The translations under genes and the position numbers were made by a program. From assembly GCA_034336665.1 (NCBI GenBank), contig CM067568.1, positions 37,552,770 through 37,616,769 on the forward strand: a DNA stretch of 64,000 nucleotides, read 5' to 3'. Below, piece after piece: positions 35,101 through 48,479 of the stretch (position 1 is its first letter; each line of letters opens with the position of its first letter). The notes under the pieces are model-generated. The model saw only the letters and a program-made list of their open reading frames with translations. It made no database searches and was not told the origin of the DNA. This stretch comes from Luscinia megarhynchos. Taxonomy: Eukaryota; Chordata; Aves; Passeriformes; Turdidae.

Positions 35101-38100
35101 GGGGTGAGGGGAGCCAACACCCTCATAATTTGGACCTGGGGTTTGGAATCTATGTGTTCAGTCTCCTCCTCTGTTTCGTGCCACTTTCCAGTGAGGTGCT
35201 GCAGCCCCAAAAGAATTGGAATTTTAGGTGGGTCCTTCTCACTCTGTAGTCTCGTTAGCGTTTTCCCACTAGTAAGCCCCTATGTCTCCCTAGGACTTCT
35301 TTCCTTCGTCAGTTGATTGCTTGTGCAATCACAGCTCATGTTAGTGTTAGAGGAGATAAAAGTCCAAGGTTTGGGGGCTGTTTCATGAACTGGATTAGAC
35401 AGCTGAAGGGGGGAATACTGATCAGTGAGCTGCTCCGCATTGGAAGGCAGCTGCATGAAGTTTTACTGGTGCTACTGAGATGGCTGTATTTCTCAGTGGC
35501 TTAGTGCAGGTGAGCAGTAGGGGCAGAGCCCTCCCTTGTTATCCTTGTTTGTTTCACACTTTATTGAATTTATTATCCTCCTGTCCCTGCCCCAATCCCA
35601 GACTTCTTGTTCTCCAGCTTGGAATTGATTTTTTGTCTCACTTTCTGCATTTGTTCAACTTTCTAACAATAATATAGTCAGAGACTGACTTTAGAATTAA
35701 ATCTAAAGTTTCTTGGGAGCATGGCAGACCAGACTCACATCCATTCTCCAATTAGTATTTGGCCATTTGCAAAGAAAAGGAATGGTGGAAAGAAACTCCA
35801 GTATATACCCTAGGCTTGGTGTTTACAGTGGCAGTTTGGTAGGCAATGAAAAGGGAATCAGTGTCCAAACCTGTTGGGGCAGAGGGTTGTCCTTTTTTTC
35901 CCCTCCAATGAAATATTTTAGCCACCAGTGTGCTCTTTAAGCTTTCTGTGTCTCTCATTCATTTAGAAACACACACCAAAAAAAAAACCCAACTTCTAAA
36001 TGTTTTATTCTTGTCCTGACAGAACTTTGAAAATTTTCCTATCTCACTGAGAAAAAAAATTCAGCATGGAAAAACAATTTCCAACTCAGCTTTAGTGATT
36101 TATGAAAACTTTGAGGGAGAGGAAGCACTGAACTGTCAAAGATCCAAGGCACCTGATGGAATAACAAGCCAGCTCACACCATCCCTGCAGCAGAATGTTG
36201 TACACTCAAAATGCCTGGTGCTGCTGTTGGATTGATCTGACCAGTATGAAATCTTAGTGCCTGATGTTTCCAGGGGCTGGCTCTTGGCCTTCAGAGATGC
36301 CTTGCCAATAGAAACACTAAGCAGCAGGTTTGAGGAAGCAGCATGGATATGGACTGAAACACCTAACACACTCTGGATGCAGTTTTAATTTGCACCATGC
36401 ACTATGCTAATTCCAGTACTGCTCCTGTTACTGGGTGTTATAGTGGCAAACTTTCTTAAGTTTTTCAAATTAGTTGAGGAGCAACCAGTCACTTTTTGTG
36501 CCAAGTACATTAAGGCCAGAAGTGCTGCACAGATCCTTACACTGCATTGCACCAGACTTGAGCCGACTTCTCCTCTACTTATTTGCTGTCGTGGGGTAAT
36601 GTGAACTAAAACAACATTTACTTTGTCGTTTTTGCTGGGATGGGCCTTTTCACATGAGTTTCTGTTCTTCTCTAAGAGCAACAATTTGCTTGACAGAAAG
36701 GAATTCCTTGCCATTGGATGCTGATATGGTCTCACGACTCTGTATACAGGGCCCTGCTGCCATTCTGTTCACAGCTGTCCTTTGCCTGGCTGATTCCTTC
36801 ACCTTATATTTTACCTCTGCTCTGTGTGGTTTTCTGTTATGATTTTCTTGGTTTCTCACTGAGCTGAGAAGTTTAGGAGGTGTAACTTTGTTCTGTGCTT
36901 TTTGAAATAAGCACATAGTTAGAGATGTCTAGGAGCTGTTTTTCAAAGTCATTTAAGCATGATAAAACTGAGTTCTTGGAAGGTTTAAAGTCTCTGGAAG
37001 AGCTACCTGCAGTCAACCCACTGACTGCTACTGGTAGTTTGCAGTAGATAGCAATATGAAGAATGAAATCCTGTAGAAATACTTGTAAAAATTAGGATGA
37101 TGAGATCACTAAAGTTAGTATCTATTCTATACAATGTAAGAATAGGCAAAATCAAAATTGGAGAATCTATAAAGAGCATATGCAGGATTATGAAATCTGT
37201 TATCTGGTAGAAAGGGTGTGTGGCTGAAGGCTACATATTCTGATTCTGCCATTAAAATGTTGAAATGCTGGATGAATATAGATGAATCACATCACTAAAC
37301 TCTGCTTCAGCTGCTTTATTTGTATAAACTGAAAAAGAAGTTTTACCCTTTTGCATAACTCCTTTAGAGACTATGAAAATGCAGGTACTCTTGCTTTAAA
37401 ATGAGAGAAGGAAAACAGATACAGAATAAGAAGCAGCACTCTCTAGAGCAAGCTAAAGAAACACAGAAAACCGTGTGTGTAATAAGAGGTATTTGGAAGA
37501 CAGATTTCCCCATGAGAACTCAGGAAGAAAATCTGAAAGTGTAAAAAAAGAATTTGGCTTGCCCTATAAATATTGTATGAAAGGGAATTCTTTTGTTATT
37601 AATATGATATTTAGAAATAAAGTAATAACATTGTCAGGAGGACTTAAAATACCATTTCATTTTTTGTTGGTTTTTTACAGGACATGTTTTTATGTTAAAA
37701 TGTCAATTCAATAATTTAAAAAAATCATGACTTTGATGTGTTTCAGTTCAGTTCTCTACAGCTGAAGAACTGAAACAAAATGGCATTTCAGTTTGAAATA
37801 CTAAGGTGAAAGAAAACTTTTCACTTCGAAATATGCCACAGGAAGACAACAAATTTTTTTTGTGTTGGAATTTACATTTCCCAATTAAAAAAATCTTTGG
37901 TGGGAAGACTTTCTACATGAGCAATTTTCAGTCAGTGCTAGACATAACATTGCTTTTTTTGCTCTGTGCTTAACACTGCTTACAGAGGGAAAAATGTATT
38001 CCATAGGTACTTAGGGAGTATCTAAGAATGCAGGTGGCAGAAGTCCTCTGCCTGTCACAGAACACAAACCAGAAGGCTGCCCACCTGTTTTGTTTACAAA

Positions 38101-39899
38101 GAGAGAAGTTGAGAGTAAGGTATTTTCTTTATTCAATTCCTGTCTAAGCTTAGAGCTTTTGTCAAATTGATACATGTGTGTCATGCTGATGCCTTTTACT
38201 GGAAAAATTTCCATTTTAACTTCCCATTCACAAACTGCTTTTCTAACTAATGTGGTAGAGATCCTGTGTTTTTGAAGGTTTTTAACCTGTGTCCAGCATT
38301 CCATAATGATGTGTTACTTCTCTGGTATGGTAGTTCTTCCAGCATAGGTGTGAAAACTGTCATTTTTAGGAGAGTAGAGACCAACTTGGAAGTTTCAGCT
38401 GCAGCTTTCCAGTGAATAAGTGGGCCTGCTGGGATTTGCTCAGCTCTGAGTCTCTCAGATATTTGAGTGAAGTGTAACACACTAGTAATAGTTTGCTTTT
38501 ATTAGCAGCAGTTTATATAATCATGACAGGAATGAGAACTAGCACAGAGTCACTTGTCTTTTTTCCTGATATCACCAAGAAAGGCATGTGAGCAGTGCTA
38601 TGGAGCTGCTGTCTCTCTAGCAGAGGAGCTTTTGTGGCTCTGAGTTTGGAAGGAAAAGCCACAGAAGGAGAGGGAGGGAGTTGTGCTGAGTGAACAATCA
38701 GTGTTGTATTTTCTTTGACAGCAAAGAATTTAGAGAAGCTCTTCCACTACCTGAGCCATTTCGTGTTATGGTTGTGTCTTCTTTTCTCCTAATCTGTGCT
38801 GTATCAGCATTACAGAATGGCCACCTGAAAATGTTTTCATGAATGACAAAGAAGTGCAGGGTTTATTTCTTTTTTATTTATCTATTTATTTATTAATTTA
38901 TTTCACCTTCTTCACACTGCTAGCTAGCCACACTTGGTGTGGCAGTGCATTGAAAAGTATGTTATTACACTGTGCAGCACTAAAAGTTTCTCCTGGTTAC
39001 TGGTGGCTAATGTCCTGAGGATGAGAGCCAGGAACAAGATCTCATTATAAAGAGAAACCTGCAAGCACTGTAATCTCAGGGTTGAGCTCACTGGGGCTGC
39101 TGACTTTTGGAGCAAATGAAGTCATGCTCTGTGCACCACTGTGTCTCTCCTGTCATCAAGAGAGATACTTTTATGCAGTTTTTGCCGCTCTCTTAGGGCT
39201 TCTACTTCAATTTTTGAGAGCAATTTCTTGCCTCTGGTAATTAAAATGTATTTGCTTCATGCCTGGCACTGTCATTGCTTCTAAGCTTTCATAGTTAATG
39301 GCATGTGCCTGTACCATTCACAAGGCACCACAACAAAAAATGCTGATCACCACAAAATAAGCTTTGATATGGCCAGATTGTTTCAAAAGTAGGAAATAAT
39401 AATGGAAATAATGTAAAATTTGTTTATAAATGTCATAATGTTAAGAGCTCTAACTGTAAAGGATCTCTCTCTTTTCAATGTAAATTTGTATACAGTGCAG
39501 GTCGAAGTAGGCTTGTATGTGCAAGCAGTATCTTCCCAATAGTCAATAGTCTAAACTGAAAATACAGTAGATTATTTAGGATTTCTCTGCTTGTCTTTTG
39601 TGTTTGTTTGGTTTTTTTGGTTTTTTTTAACTAAGCAGGAAAGTATTAAAAAAACAAAGTCCTATTTTTTTTTGTTAGGTACTTTTTTTTTTTACTATTT
39701 CTGATGTTTGCAGCAGGAAAAGAAATCCTTTTGTTTCATTTAACTATTCTTTTAGAATAGCCTAGTAAGTAACAAGTGTTGGGTAGAAACAAAGCAAAGT
39801 CACAGTTGGATGTTGCTGTTATAAGATAGGCGATGACAATGGTATCTTTTTAGTGTATCTCTTATCTGTGGTGTCATTAAATCTAATGATGTGCTAAAT
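32193..39899. other. Intronic stretch, nothing firm recognised
   Basis: About 7.7 kb without a recognisable exon, RNA gene or transposon. Several minus-strand frames at 36136-36916 and 38011-38480 overlap in different frames without known motifs. A TTTA-rich simple repeat is at 38862-38903, and T-rich low complexity at about 39600-39700. Confidence 0.45.
38862..38903. repeat. (TTTA)n-like simple repeat
   Basis: Degenerate TTTA/TCTA units, about ten copies. Confidence 0.8.
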
Positions 39900-40110
39900 A
39901 ATAAAAGCAGCCTTATCACAGTGCAAGGCTTTGAATTGTCTCAAAGTTGCCATGCCTGCGGGTTCCCTTTGGCTTTTGGACAGGGTTTGGAGTCGGAAGG
40001 AGCTGCAGTTCAGAGTGCATTTATGTGATCAAAGCTCTTTAGACAGATGGCTGCTAGCACTCCAAAATGATTAAAATATGTTCCAAGCAACATCAGTCCG
40101 TGGGCTTGGG
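39900..40110. promoter_or_regulatory. Candidate enhancer-like stretch with TCF/LEF word
   Basis: Non-repetitive sequence with ATCAAAG (40028-40034, TCF/LEF-type) and GACAGATGG (near 40041). Retained CpGs (near 39959, 39993 and 40099) stand out in a CpG-poor background. The sequence is balanced in composition and free of repeats. Inferred from content only. Confidence 0.2.
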
Positions 40111-40399
40111 GACCCAACCTTTCATTAGTCAATAAAGGGTCTTGAGTTCTTGAAAATGAAATCTTTAAAAGCTAATAAGGCTGCTGGTTTGCTCTGAGCT
40201 GTTTCTTTGGGTTTGCAGTTGTGGATTGGAATTGGGCCAGTATCTGTCCAATAAATATGAGGCTTTAAAAAAATCTGGTTACAAGAGACCTCCCAGCAGA
40301 TCTGCCTGTTAAACAGTGAGGCCAGAATTTTCAGTTTCATATATGTAAATTTAGACACCTGAGTTTGCATGTAGGGAGCTGGGAAGGGACCCACAAGTG

Positions 40400-42039
40400 C
40401 CCCTTTGAAAAACTAGTAATTTTCTGGAGCAATAATTTAACTGTAGGTGCCAAAGCTGGGTCATGTTGACCTGAACAATTTTATTTTTACATCCTTATGT
40501 GTTAACTAAAGATAATCCTAGAATACTTTCAGAATACCATAATCAAGACCATTAAGCAACTTTTCAGAGCCTTTAGAAACCAATAATATTACTTACAGCG
40601 TTCCCAAGTGTTGTCAGTACTTGCCAAATCTAAATGTATAGTTGGATGCTACAGTGTGGCTGCATTTATTTTCTTGTCTACACGTGGCTTGTGAGAGACA
40701 GCAACTGGGGGCTTGTGCAAGTGTGAGTTTGTAACCTCTGCAGATTTATGTGAAGGCAGCAGCATTAAATGCCTATTTAATAAGATACTAACACGTTTGA
40801 GCCTTCTGTTTCTTTCTTTTCTTTGTCTGACAGAAGAGAATCTGCTCTTATGATTTGCAAATTTCTGAACTTGAAGTGTTCTTCCCCCGTAGACTCTTTC
40901 TACACAAGGCTCAAAACCTGAAGATATGTAAATTCCCTCCAAAATGCCTCAAGATTTAACCTACTGCTGTAGAATGTATTTTAAAACACATCAGACTTTT
41001 GACATGCACCAACAGAAGTAAAACAAGTCGTGGTGATCCCATTAGCTCAATGAGATCCCATTAGCCACATTGTTCAGCCTGTCTTCTTTCACCTTGGGAA
41101 CAGCTCTCGCATTCCTTTTGTCAGGACTTGATGGGGCCAGCAACTGAAGTTCTTCCCCACACAGACCATATTTACTCCAGCAATGTCATACTCCATTTCT
41201 TTTTCTCAGTCTCCCTCTGAAGGCTTGCCTGCACCTGAACTGCCAGTGAATTTTATTCATCATAAACATAAGCAAGATGCTACTGTTTTTTTGATAAAGT
41301 GCATCATACCCTGGGTTCTGATTATTTTGGTGAGCTGATTTTGGTTTTTGTTTGTTGTAAAATATGTGAGTTTTGTGTCCCAAAGCTTTTTGTCCACCAT
41401 GTACAAAATCCTGTCACCTACTCTGCTCTTACAAATTACTTCTGAACCGTGTCACATTTTCCCTAGCTCTAGACATAAGTATTTTGTTTCTGTTCTTCAG
41501 ATTCCTTTGAACTAATTTTTTTCCTCAGACAAAACTAAGAGCTCATTTGCTACAAAGTAGGGAAAACAGGACAAAAGTCTACACTAAAAGCCCAGGATGC
41601 AGTACACATGCCTGTCTCTCTTAGTGTCTCTATTTCTGAAGTTCCTTATGAGCAGATATATTTACCTTGGACTTGAGAGTTCTCACAGTGACTTAAGTGT
41701 GCCCTGAAGTGGTCCTGTTATTTTATCTCTGTTACTGTTCTGCCTCCTAATCACCTAAATGAGTCAGAACTTCAGAGTAAGGAAATGCACAAAGCTTTCA
41801 TCAAAGTGATATGATTTTAGGGCTCAATAGATCATGAGCATCTAGGACTGGTAAAAAAAAAAACTATAAAGCACAGATTCACAATGTCTTGAGAGCAAAC
41901 AGAATTTCTGACCTTAGGAATTATGTGTCTCTTTGTATCTCCTAATGTATCAGACTGTACATTAATCATTTTCCCTCCACTCCAGGGCATCATATGAAAC
42001 TTTTTACTAGCCAAGCCAGAATCCTCAAGCCAGAATCCT
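40400..42039. other. Intronic stretch, nothing recognised
   Basis: No repeat or exon recognised. An 11-bp word GATCCCATTAG occurs twice at 41035-41045 and 41054-41064. Confidence 0.5.
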
Positions 42040-42047
42040 GTATAGCA

Positions 42048-42172
42048 TGGGGGTTTTCTTGGTGGTTTTTTTTGTTTTGTTTTGTTTGTTTGGGGTTTTT
42101 AATTATTGGAGTTTTTTGTTTGTTTTTTGGGGGAGGTTTTGTTGTTGGGTTGTTTGGGGGTTTTTTGATAAT
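42048..42172. repeat. T/G-rich low-complexity tract
   Basis: About 125 bp almost free of C, made of TTTTG, TTTGTTTGTTT and G3-G5 runs. The apparent 103-codon frame across it (rich in F, G, L and V) is a composition artefact, not a membrane protein. G runs near 42050, 42092, 42130, 42147 and 42156 could allow a long-looped G-quadruplex on the + strand. Confidence 0.8.
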
Positions 42173-43470
42173 TTTTCTCAGCTCTGCAGAAGCTCAGTTT
42201 CCAACAATGCCATGTAATAAGCAACCAACTGCTACCAAGTGCTTCACCCATATTCACAGGTCTGAGCTCTGCAGAGAACTGAGCAGGACTTCAAGAGCAG
42301 CATGAGTCTCAAGAAGTGGATGGTTTTATACATGCTGCTAAAGTGCTTGGGGGATTCCTGCTTTGAATGTTCTGATTTGTCATTGTTTTCATCTGAAGTT
42401 GGAAGTCCCTGTAAGTTGTAAACACCAAGTCCTAGAGGTCTCCATTTGGAGAGTGGAAATGAAAGGCCTCCTTTGGAATGTTTTTTCTTTACCTCTCAAT
42501 TCCCCTAGCTGTAAAATGTAAATAGTGCTACTCATGCATTTTTTGGAAGGTGCATTGATTTAAGTTTTCTTTATTAGATTCTGCTAAATTTTAAGTGAGA
42601 TAAACCTAAATTTATCACAGTAGCTATTGTATTGCAGCAGTCCTTCTGAAATGCAAGTACAGAACTGCCTTTTCCAGGTGAGTCATACACTGTGAGGGCC
42701 CCATTAATACATTTAATGTTTAATGACCAACTGTTTCTCCTGCTTCCTCCAAATTACTGTAAAGTTACTATTCCAAGGAGAGAAAGTAGCTTTTTATTCT
42801 GGAGAAGACTGTGGCATTCATTGCTTTCAGTGAGAATGTAATCTTAAACAGTTCATGGGATTTCCTCTGCTAAAAGGCAAGCATGAATTTGGAAATATTT
42901 GAAATAGGAATGAGACTGCAAGAGAGAAGAAAATAGGTATCTGCTGTTGCATTAGTTCAGCTTGGGCCATGCATGTGTGTGTTGTGATCAAAATAGTGTA
43001 TACATATAACTTTGTTGTAGAAATGTTGCAGGGTTCCTTTTTTCTGTTTGTAACAGTGCAGCTCTTTATGACTGGGGGGAAAAAACTGGTTTTCTGAAGG
43101 AGTGTAGAGCCTGCCAAAGTTGATGGAGGTGAATTTGGATAGCCAATTAGTGTGGGACAGCTAGATGGAACAGAGAAGAATGTAAAATGAGTAGATTGCT
43201 GCAGATTTATGCTTGCCAGAACAAAACAGGAGAAATTGTTTGTGATTTTAAAGACCTCGAGTTTGCAGACTTTAAAATAAAGACATCTTAAAAAAAAATC
43301 TAAGAATATGTTGGTATAATGATAGTTCTTTTGAAAGTTACGCTAGAGAAAGGGTACAAGAATGTCAAACATTTAAAAATTATTTTTACTCAGCTAATTC
43401 TTCCATAATGGACGTTAATACTGTTGACATTACTCATGGATTGAATGCAAGCAATTTAAACAATAGATAG
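42173..43470. other. Intronic stretch, nothing recognised
   Basis: AT-rich, no repeat family or exon seen. Confidence 0.5.
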
Positions 43471-43479
43471 TATCAGGTG

Positions 43480-44060
43480 CTAATAGATCAAAGGTAATTA
43501 TTCTTTGTGAAATAATTTTGCACAGTTTAGCAAAAGTGTTTCAATTATTCACTGTAAAGGAAAAGGCTGAGTAGAAGTGAAAATGCTATGCTTTCTCCTC
43601 TAGGGGCATTATATGCATTTCTGAGTCATATTTTTTCTTCATAGCAACCTTTCCTCTATAGCAGCTTCCAGTGCAAGTTATTACAATTCTTTTTGCATAA
43701 GATAGGTCATGTGAAGTTCAGCTGTAGGTGGGGCCACTCTGGTTGATTGGGGGACAGTCTTAATAGATCCATTTCATTAATTAAGTCATGCATTTTTTTA
43801 TTAACAAAACCTGTATGTCAGGTTTAGCCAGCTGGGAGCCATTCTTATGGTTGTTATCTTTGTCAGAAGGAATATTGTGAAAATAAGGAATTACTGTACA
43901 CGCTTTAACTCCTGATTAAACAGAGGAATGACATCCGCTCACCTGCTGTCCATGAAAAAATAACTTAGGGGCATATAATGGTGTTGATTCATTGATTCTG
44001 ATCTTATATATCTCATTAAGGTAAAAGACTATGTACATTGTATTGAAAATATACCATGAA
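43480..44060. promoter_or_regulatory. Candidate enhancer-like stretch (TCF/LEF and homeodomain words)
   Basis: ATCAAAG (43487-43493) lies one base from TAATTA (43495-43500), followed by ATTCTTTGTG, a SOX/TCF-like word. Further along are TTCATTAATTAAGTCATGC (near 43775-43793), ATTAACAAAAC and a CTCACCTGCTG E-box region (near 43939-43949). The stretch is free of recognised repeats. The clustering suggests a conserved non-coding element but was not tested by alignment. Confidence 0.25.
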
Positions 44061-45838
44061 GGACTTGTGTCATACCCTGTCTATGGTCATTGAAACAAGC
44101 AAGGTTGAGGCCAAAATTTCAGACATCTAGATTATTCATTGCTCTTTTTTTATTCTTGAAAGAACTTTTTCTTCTTGCCCCTATTTTTGGCTGTATATAG
44201 TAATTCTTTCTTGCATTTTTTTCTCTTCTGGTCTTCCATTCCCAGAGATCAGGAGGAAGCAGCAAGGTTTCCAGAAAGTATTTAGTTGTACTAGGCAGCC
44301 AGAAGAGCACCTACTTATGGGCACAGCCTTTAGCTTCTTGATACAAATAAATTCAAAGCAGTCTTCACTAGGCTTTCTTCTCAATGGGAAATGCTCTAGC
44401 AGCTTCCACTATCATTAAAGAAGATTGAACTGGGAGGAGCATTCACCAAAGAGGAAGAAGTTCTGTGAATTTGTCCCTCACTAAAAAGACTGTGAAGAAG
44501 GATAGATAACAAGGTTCATATTATCTGATTTATCTTTTCTTTGCTTCTGAGCTAGGCAGGATCTTAATGTTGTCCAGGCTCATGTAAGATAATGTTCTGT
44601 TTGTTTCATTCATATTCTGTAAAAGGGACGTCCATCCTAAGAGTTTTGGTGGAGGTAGAGAAATACCTATTCTATCATTTAGCTCTTCTTCCCTACTGTC
44701 TGTACCAAAGGAGCCATTTTACTATGCTTTTGCAGTTGTGACAGTAGAATGAGGAATGTCATGATGTAGGAATTTAGTTTTCCCTCTTGAGCAATGTTAC
44801 TGTTCATATCAGAGGAGGATATAATACCTCTTGGATGTGTATAAGCATAGTAGGCAATATTAATACCAATAATTATCTTGTCCTGTTCAAAAAATAAATA
44901 AGGAATTGAAGAGTGTTGAATTCCATGTTGGCTGCATTTCACAAGAGCTTTCATACTCTTTCAGCTTCCTTGTCAAGTCCTGAGAAAATAATTAATTCTT
45001 TGGTTCAGTGCAACCAATATATTTCCTGCTACAGTGTTTCACTTTACCTGCTGGTTATGGAGAAATGAAAGAAAAAACTGCAGGTTTTTTTGTGAAATCC
45101 TGTGTCATAGAGTGAGAAGTACTTTTCCCTCTTCAATCAAGCTAAATTAAAGTGCACAACTCTATTATTTTTTGCTCATTTTATTTCAATTGCTCAATGG
45201 TCAAAACTCATGAGGGTAAAGAAGAGAGAGGTGAGGGAGGCTGATTTAAAATTTTTAGGATTCAGAAGTCAATTCAGCACTGTTTACAGCCTCTTTCCAA
45301 CCCCTATGCTTGGAGCTTTTCTTCACTGATTTTTCTCCGGCAGCCACCAGTCTAATCTCTCACTTTTCAAGAGGTATGAAAGTTGTGTGTTTTGGCTTCC
45401 AGTCATGTGCCATATCCAACTGATGGCCCCTTTCACTGGGAGGAAAGAAAGAAAATCTTCTCAGAAAACAAGGATGTTTGTGCTCGGGGCAGATCAACAA
45501 AGCACAGGAGGCTGCTGTCACTGCCATGCCCCATGGTGACAGTGGTGGATGAATCTGCAATGGGGAGACAAAAACTTTTTTCCATTGAGGTCCCAAACCT
45601 GGATCTGTCTGACGAGGTTAACCACATTGATGTGCATTGTTAATGCATGTGTACTGTTAATTAGCTCTTTAGTGTCTTTCTGTGAACAATAATTGGCACT
45701 GAGATCTGAGAATCAAACCTGGGCCTCGGGTTTCCAAGATGAGGCACATGTAGGTAATAAGAAATTCAGGACCCTGAAAGCTTAGATTTTAAAGAAAATG
45801 AGCTAGGGAAAGACACTTTACTCCCAGTTTCAGCATGG
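44061..45838. other. Intronic stretch, nothing firm recognised
   Basis: Overlapping sense and antisense frames at 45360-45643 (up to 86 codons) have no domain or splice support. Confidence 0.45.
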
Positions 45839-45955
45839 CAGGCTGAGTTTTGCATGTTGTGACTTGCTCAGTACCACACAGAAGAGGTGAAATAGAAGAG
45901 GGAATTCAAGACAGAGCTTTTATCCCCAATCCACTAAATCATTCCCTTAGCATGT
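45839..45955 (-). mobile_element. MIR/L3-like ancient repeat relic
   Basis: The + strand carries GTGACTTGCTCAGTACCACACAG-like sequence, followed by GAGGGAATTCAAGACAGAGC and CCCAATCCACT. This is the arrangement seen in the reverse complement of MIR or L3-type elements (GTGACTTGCCCAAGGTCACAC ... GGGATTYGAACCCAG). It is too diverged to choose the family. Confidence 0.5.
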
Positions 45956-46658
45956 GTCCTTGTTTCACGTTAGGGAGAATGGCCCAGACAAGTCTGCCCA
46001 GTTGCTTCAGTAAGCTTTGGTACAATAGGGAAGCAGACTTCCCTTATATTAAATTTCCCAGGCGTTCCCTTTATCATTTAAGCCATCGCTTTAACTGCCT
46101 TGTTTCATAGTGCTTAACTGTCCAAGGAGCTGTATGATTTATATGAGCAAGGGTTTGGCAGCAGCAGCTGGGTAAGACACGACTTACTGAGTAGCAATAG
46201 GTTGCCATTGTGTCATGTACATGGTGTTCATGAGGTGAGTTTCTAAGTGTGTATCCACACACAACGGCATTTTTGCATGGGTGAAGCCGTGATGGCATTA
46301 AAGTATTTTGGGTGTCTTCACACATGTGGAGGACAGATATCAGACTGCAGCACATGCAGTCCTCCTAGTGAGTCACCAGCCATTGCAGAGTGGTACATGT
46401 TGCTGTGTACAGTACCAAGAAAGTGGGGGAAATGTGCTGGGCACACTCACCTGGAGTTCATCAGTACCTCACTTACTGGCACTCTAGTGACCAAAGCTGG
46501 GCATGGGCTGGAGCACAGTACACCATGTTTGCCTTTCGTCAGAGTTGCATAATGTATTTCAGTAGCACCTTTGAGTAAGATCAGACAAAACTGTTCAAAT
46601 CCTCTGTTTTATTTTCTTGAGACAGGGAAGGAAGTATCCTCAAATTTTGGAAGCTACG

Positions 46659-46705
46659 TTTTTTTTTTTTTTTTTTTTTTCTAATCATTCAAATTTTTTT
46701 TTTTT
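46659..46705. repeat. Two poly-T tracts
   Basis: T22 at 46659-46680 and T12 at 46694-46705, separated by 13 bp. No SINE body was recognised on either side. Such runs are prone to length error. Confidence 0.95.
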
Positions 46706-48170
46706 AACCCACTGAATCAATCAGCAAGAAAGTAGAGACAAAGGAGCAGAGCTGTGTTTCCCCTCCTCAGGTTAGTCACACTGAGGGTTTCTAGCTTTGG
46801 AGTTACTCAGCTCATCCATGAGATCATCCCTCTCTGAAATACCATATGTATTCAATTATTCCATCTTTGAAACGCATTTCCATCCTTTGTGTTTCTTCTA
46901 ATTGCCTTCTCCTGGAGAGACTCTTCTCTTCCTCAGCTGGATGTTCCTGGCCATGCTGGAAGGCAAGGGCTGGCTTCCAGCTTGGGGTCCAAGGCAGCTT
47001 TGTCTCTTGCTTTTCTGATTCAGTGGAGGAGTTAAGCCAAGTGATCACAATAGCAAATCAGGACAGCCATAAAACTCACGATCATGTCTGATTTATAAAG
47101 ATAACATTGTATTAAATGCAAGATATTTTCTGAAGTTTTTTGCAACAGGCTTTCTTCAGTTGATCATTCCTAAATGGTGCCATGTGCTTCACTGCTTGAT
47201 TAATTTATATGCCTTTATGATTTTAATTAATATTGTTTTCAGAGGCAATTGCTAGTGATTAGAAAACTTCAGACTGTTCACTTTATCTATGCCAGTGCTT
47301 GGGAATTATTCCTGTGATCTTTGTTTTTGAAGACTATTGAATGGCATCAAGAGCACAAAGGAGGCCATGTAAACACTGGGGAAAAAGTAATGCTTATACT
47401 TCTGGGAAAACATTTATGGTGATTCACATTTTGGAAACTGAAAGACTATCAGTGTTTTATTCCCATATTATTTTCCAAGAAAAAGCTTGGATCCACCGTT
47501 GAATCAGTTTCTTCAAAATACTTAGGCTCATATTGAAGTTGGATCATACAGAAGAGGCTGGAAGACTGTGCTGTGGGAGAGTCAGGGGATTCCTCCATTC
47601 TCTGATATTAGCACAGAGGCATGGAATAAACCCATCTAAGTATCTAAGGTGATGTTTAGATCCTACCTGGCTGTAGCAGAGGGATATCTGCATGATGTTA
47701 AAGGATCAGGACAAAAGTTTCTTTGTTAGGGATCTAAACTAGCAGCTTTGTACAGAAAGAATAGAAAATGGAAAAATGCTTAATGAAACCCATCACATTA
47801 ATATGGGAATATTCAATGTATGGGTACAAAAAGACTCTGGATCCTAGTATAACTATTTTAGAGTTGTTTTTTTTCCTCTGGTGAAAAGAAGCTAAAAATC
47901 CTACGTCGTCTTTATGTGCATAAGAGCTAAGTATTTTCAGAAACTGAAGCCTTGTAAGAAAATCTCAAATGTGCACTTGTATAACAGGTTTTGAGCGAGT
48001 TTGGCACAGTATTTACTACTACAGTATAAAGGGACTAGGTTCCTTGATGTATATTTCTAGTTGGCATTTTATCAAGGAAATAAACTTTAGGTTTTCTTTA
48101 TTTTGTGACATGTGGATTGAAACTACATTTTCTCTGTCCAAAGCCTTGATTTAAAAGCATTAGATCATTA
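46706..48170. other. Intronic stretch, nothing recognised
   Basis: No exon, RNA gene or identifiable transposon. Section 47200-47280 has TTAATTAATATTG-type AT words only. Confidence 0.5.
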
Positions 48171-48479
48171 AATTCGGTGCTTTTGCATAAGACTAAAATT
48201 GTAACTGAACAAATTATTTATGCAGAGAGAAAGAAGATAAAGTTTCTTTCAAGAGTTCTTTAACATATCAGATTGATAAGAGTCAAAACACCTTTACTGC
48301 CATTAAATATTTACCAAGACTTGGCTTTTGGAAGAGGGGCAGTTCAGTGCAGTGTGTTTGGCTCCATGCAATGCTATTGATTAGCTATCAGAAGGACATA
48401 GTTAATGGGTAACTGGAGGTATTACAGAGCTCTCCACATTCTTGTCAAGTCTTTTCTCTGAAGATGACCTAAAATAAAG

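Noticed and set aside
36136..36916. Cluster of minus-strand frames
   Set aside because: Different frames with mutually overlapping plus frames and no recognisable motif.
42000..42305. 103-codon frame that looks like a hydrophobic membrane protein
   Set aside because: It is the translation of the T/G low-complexity tract.
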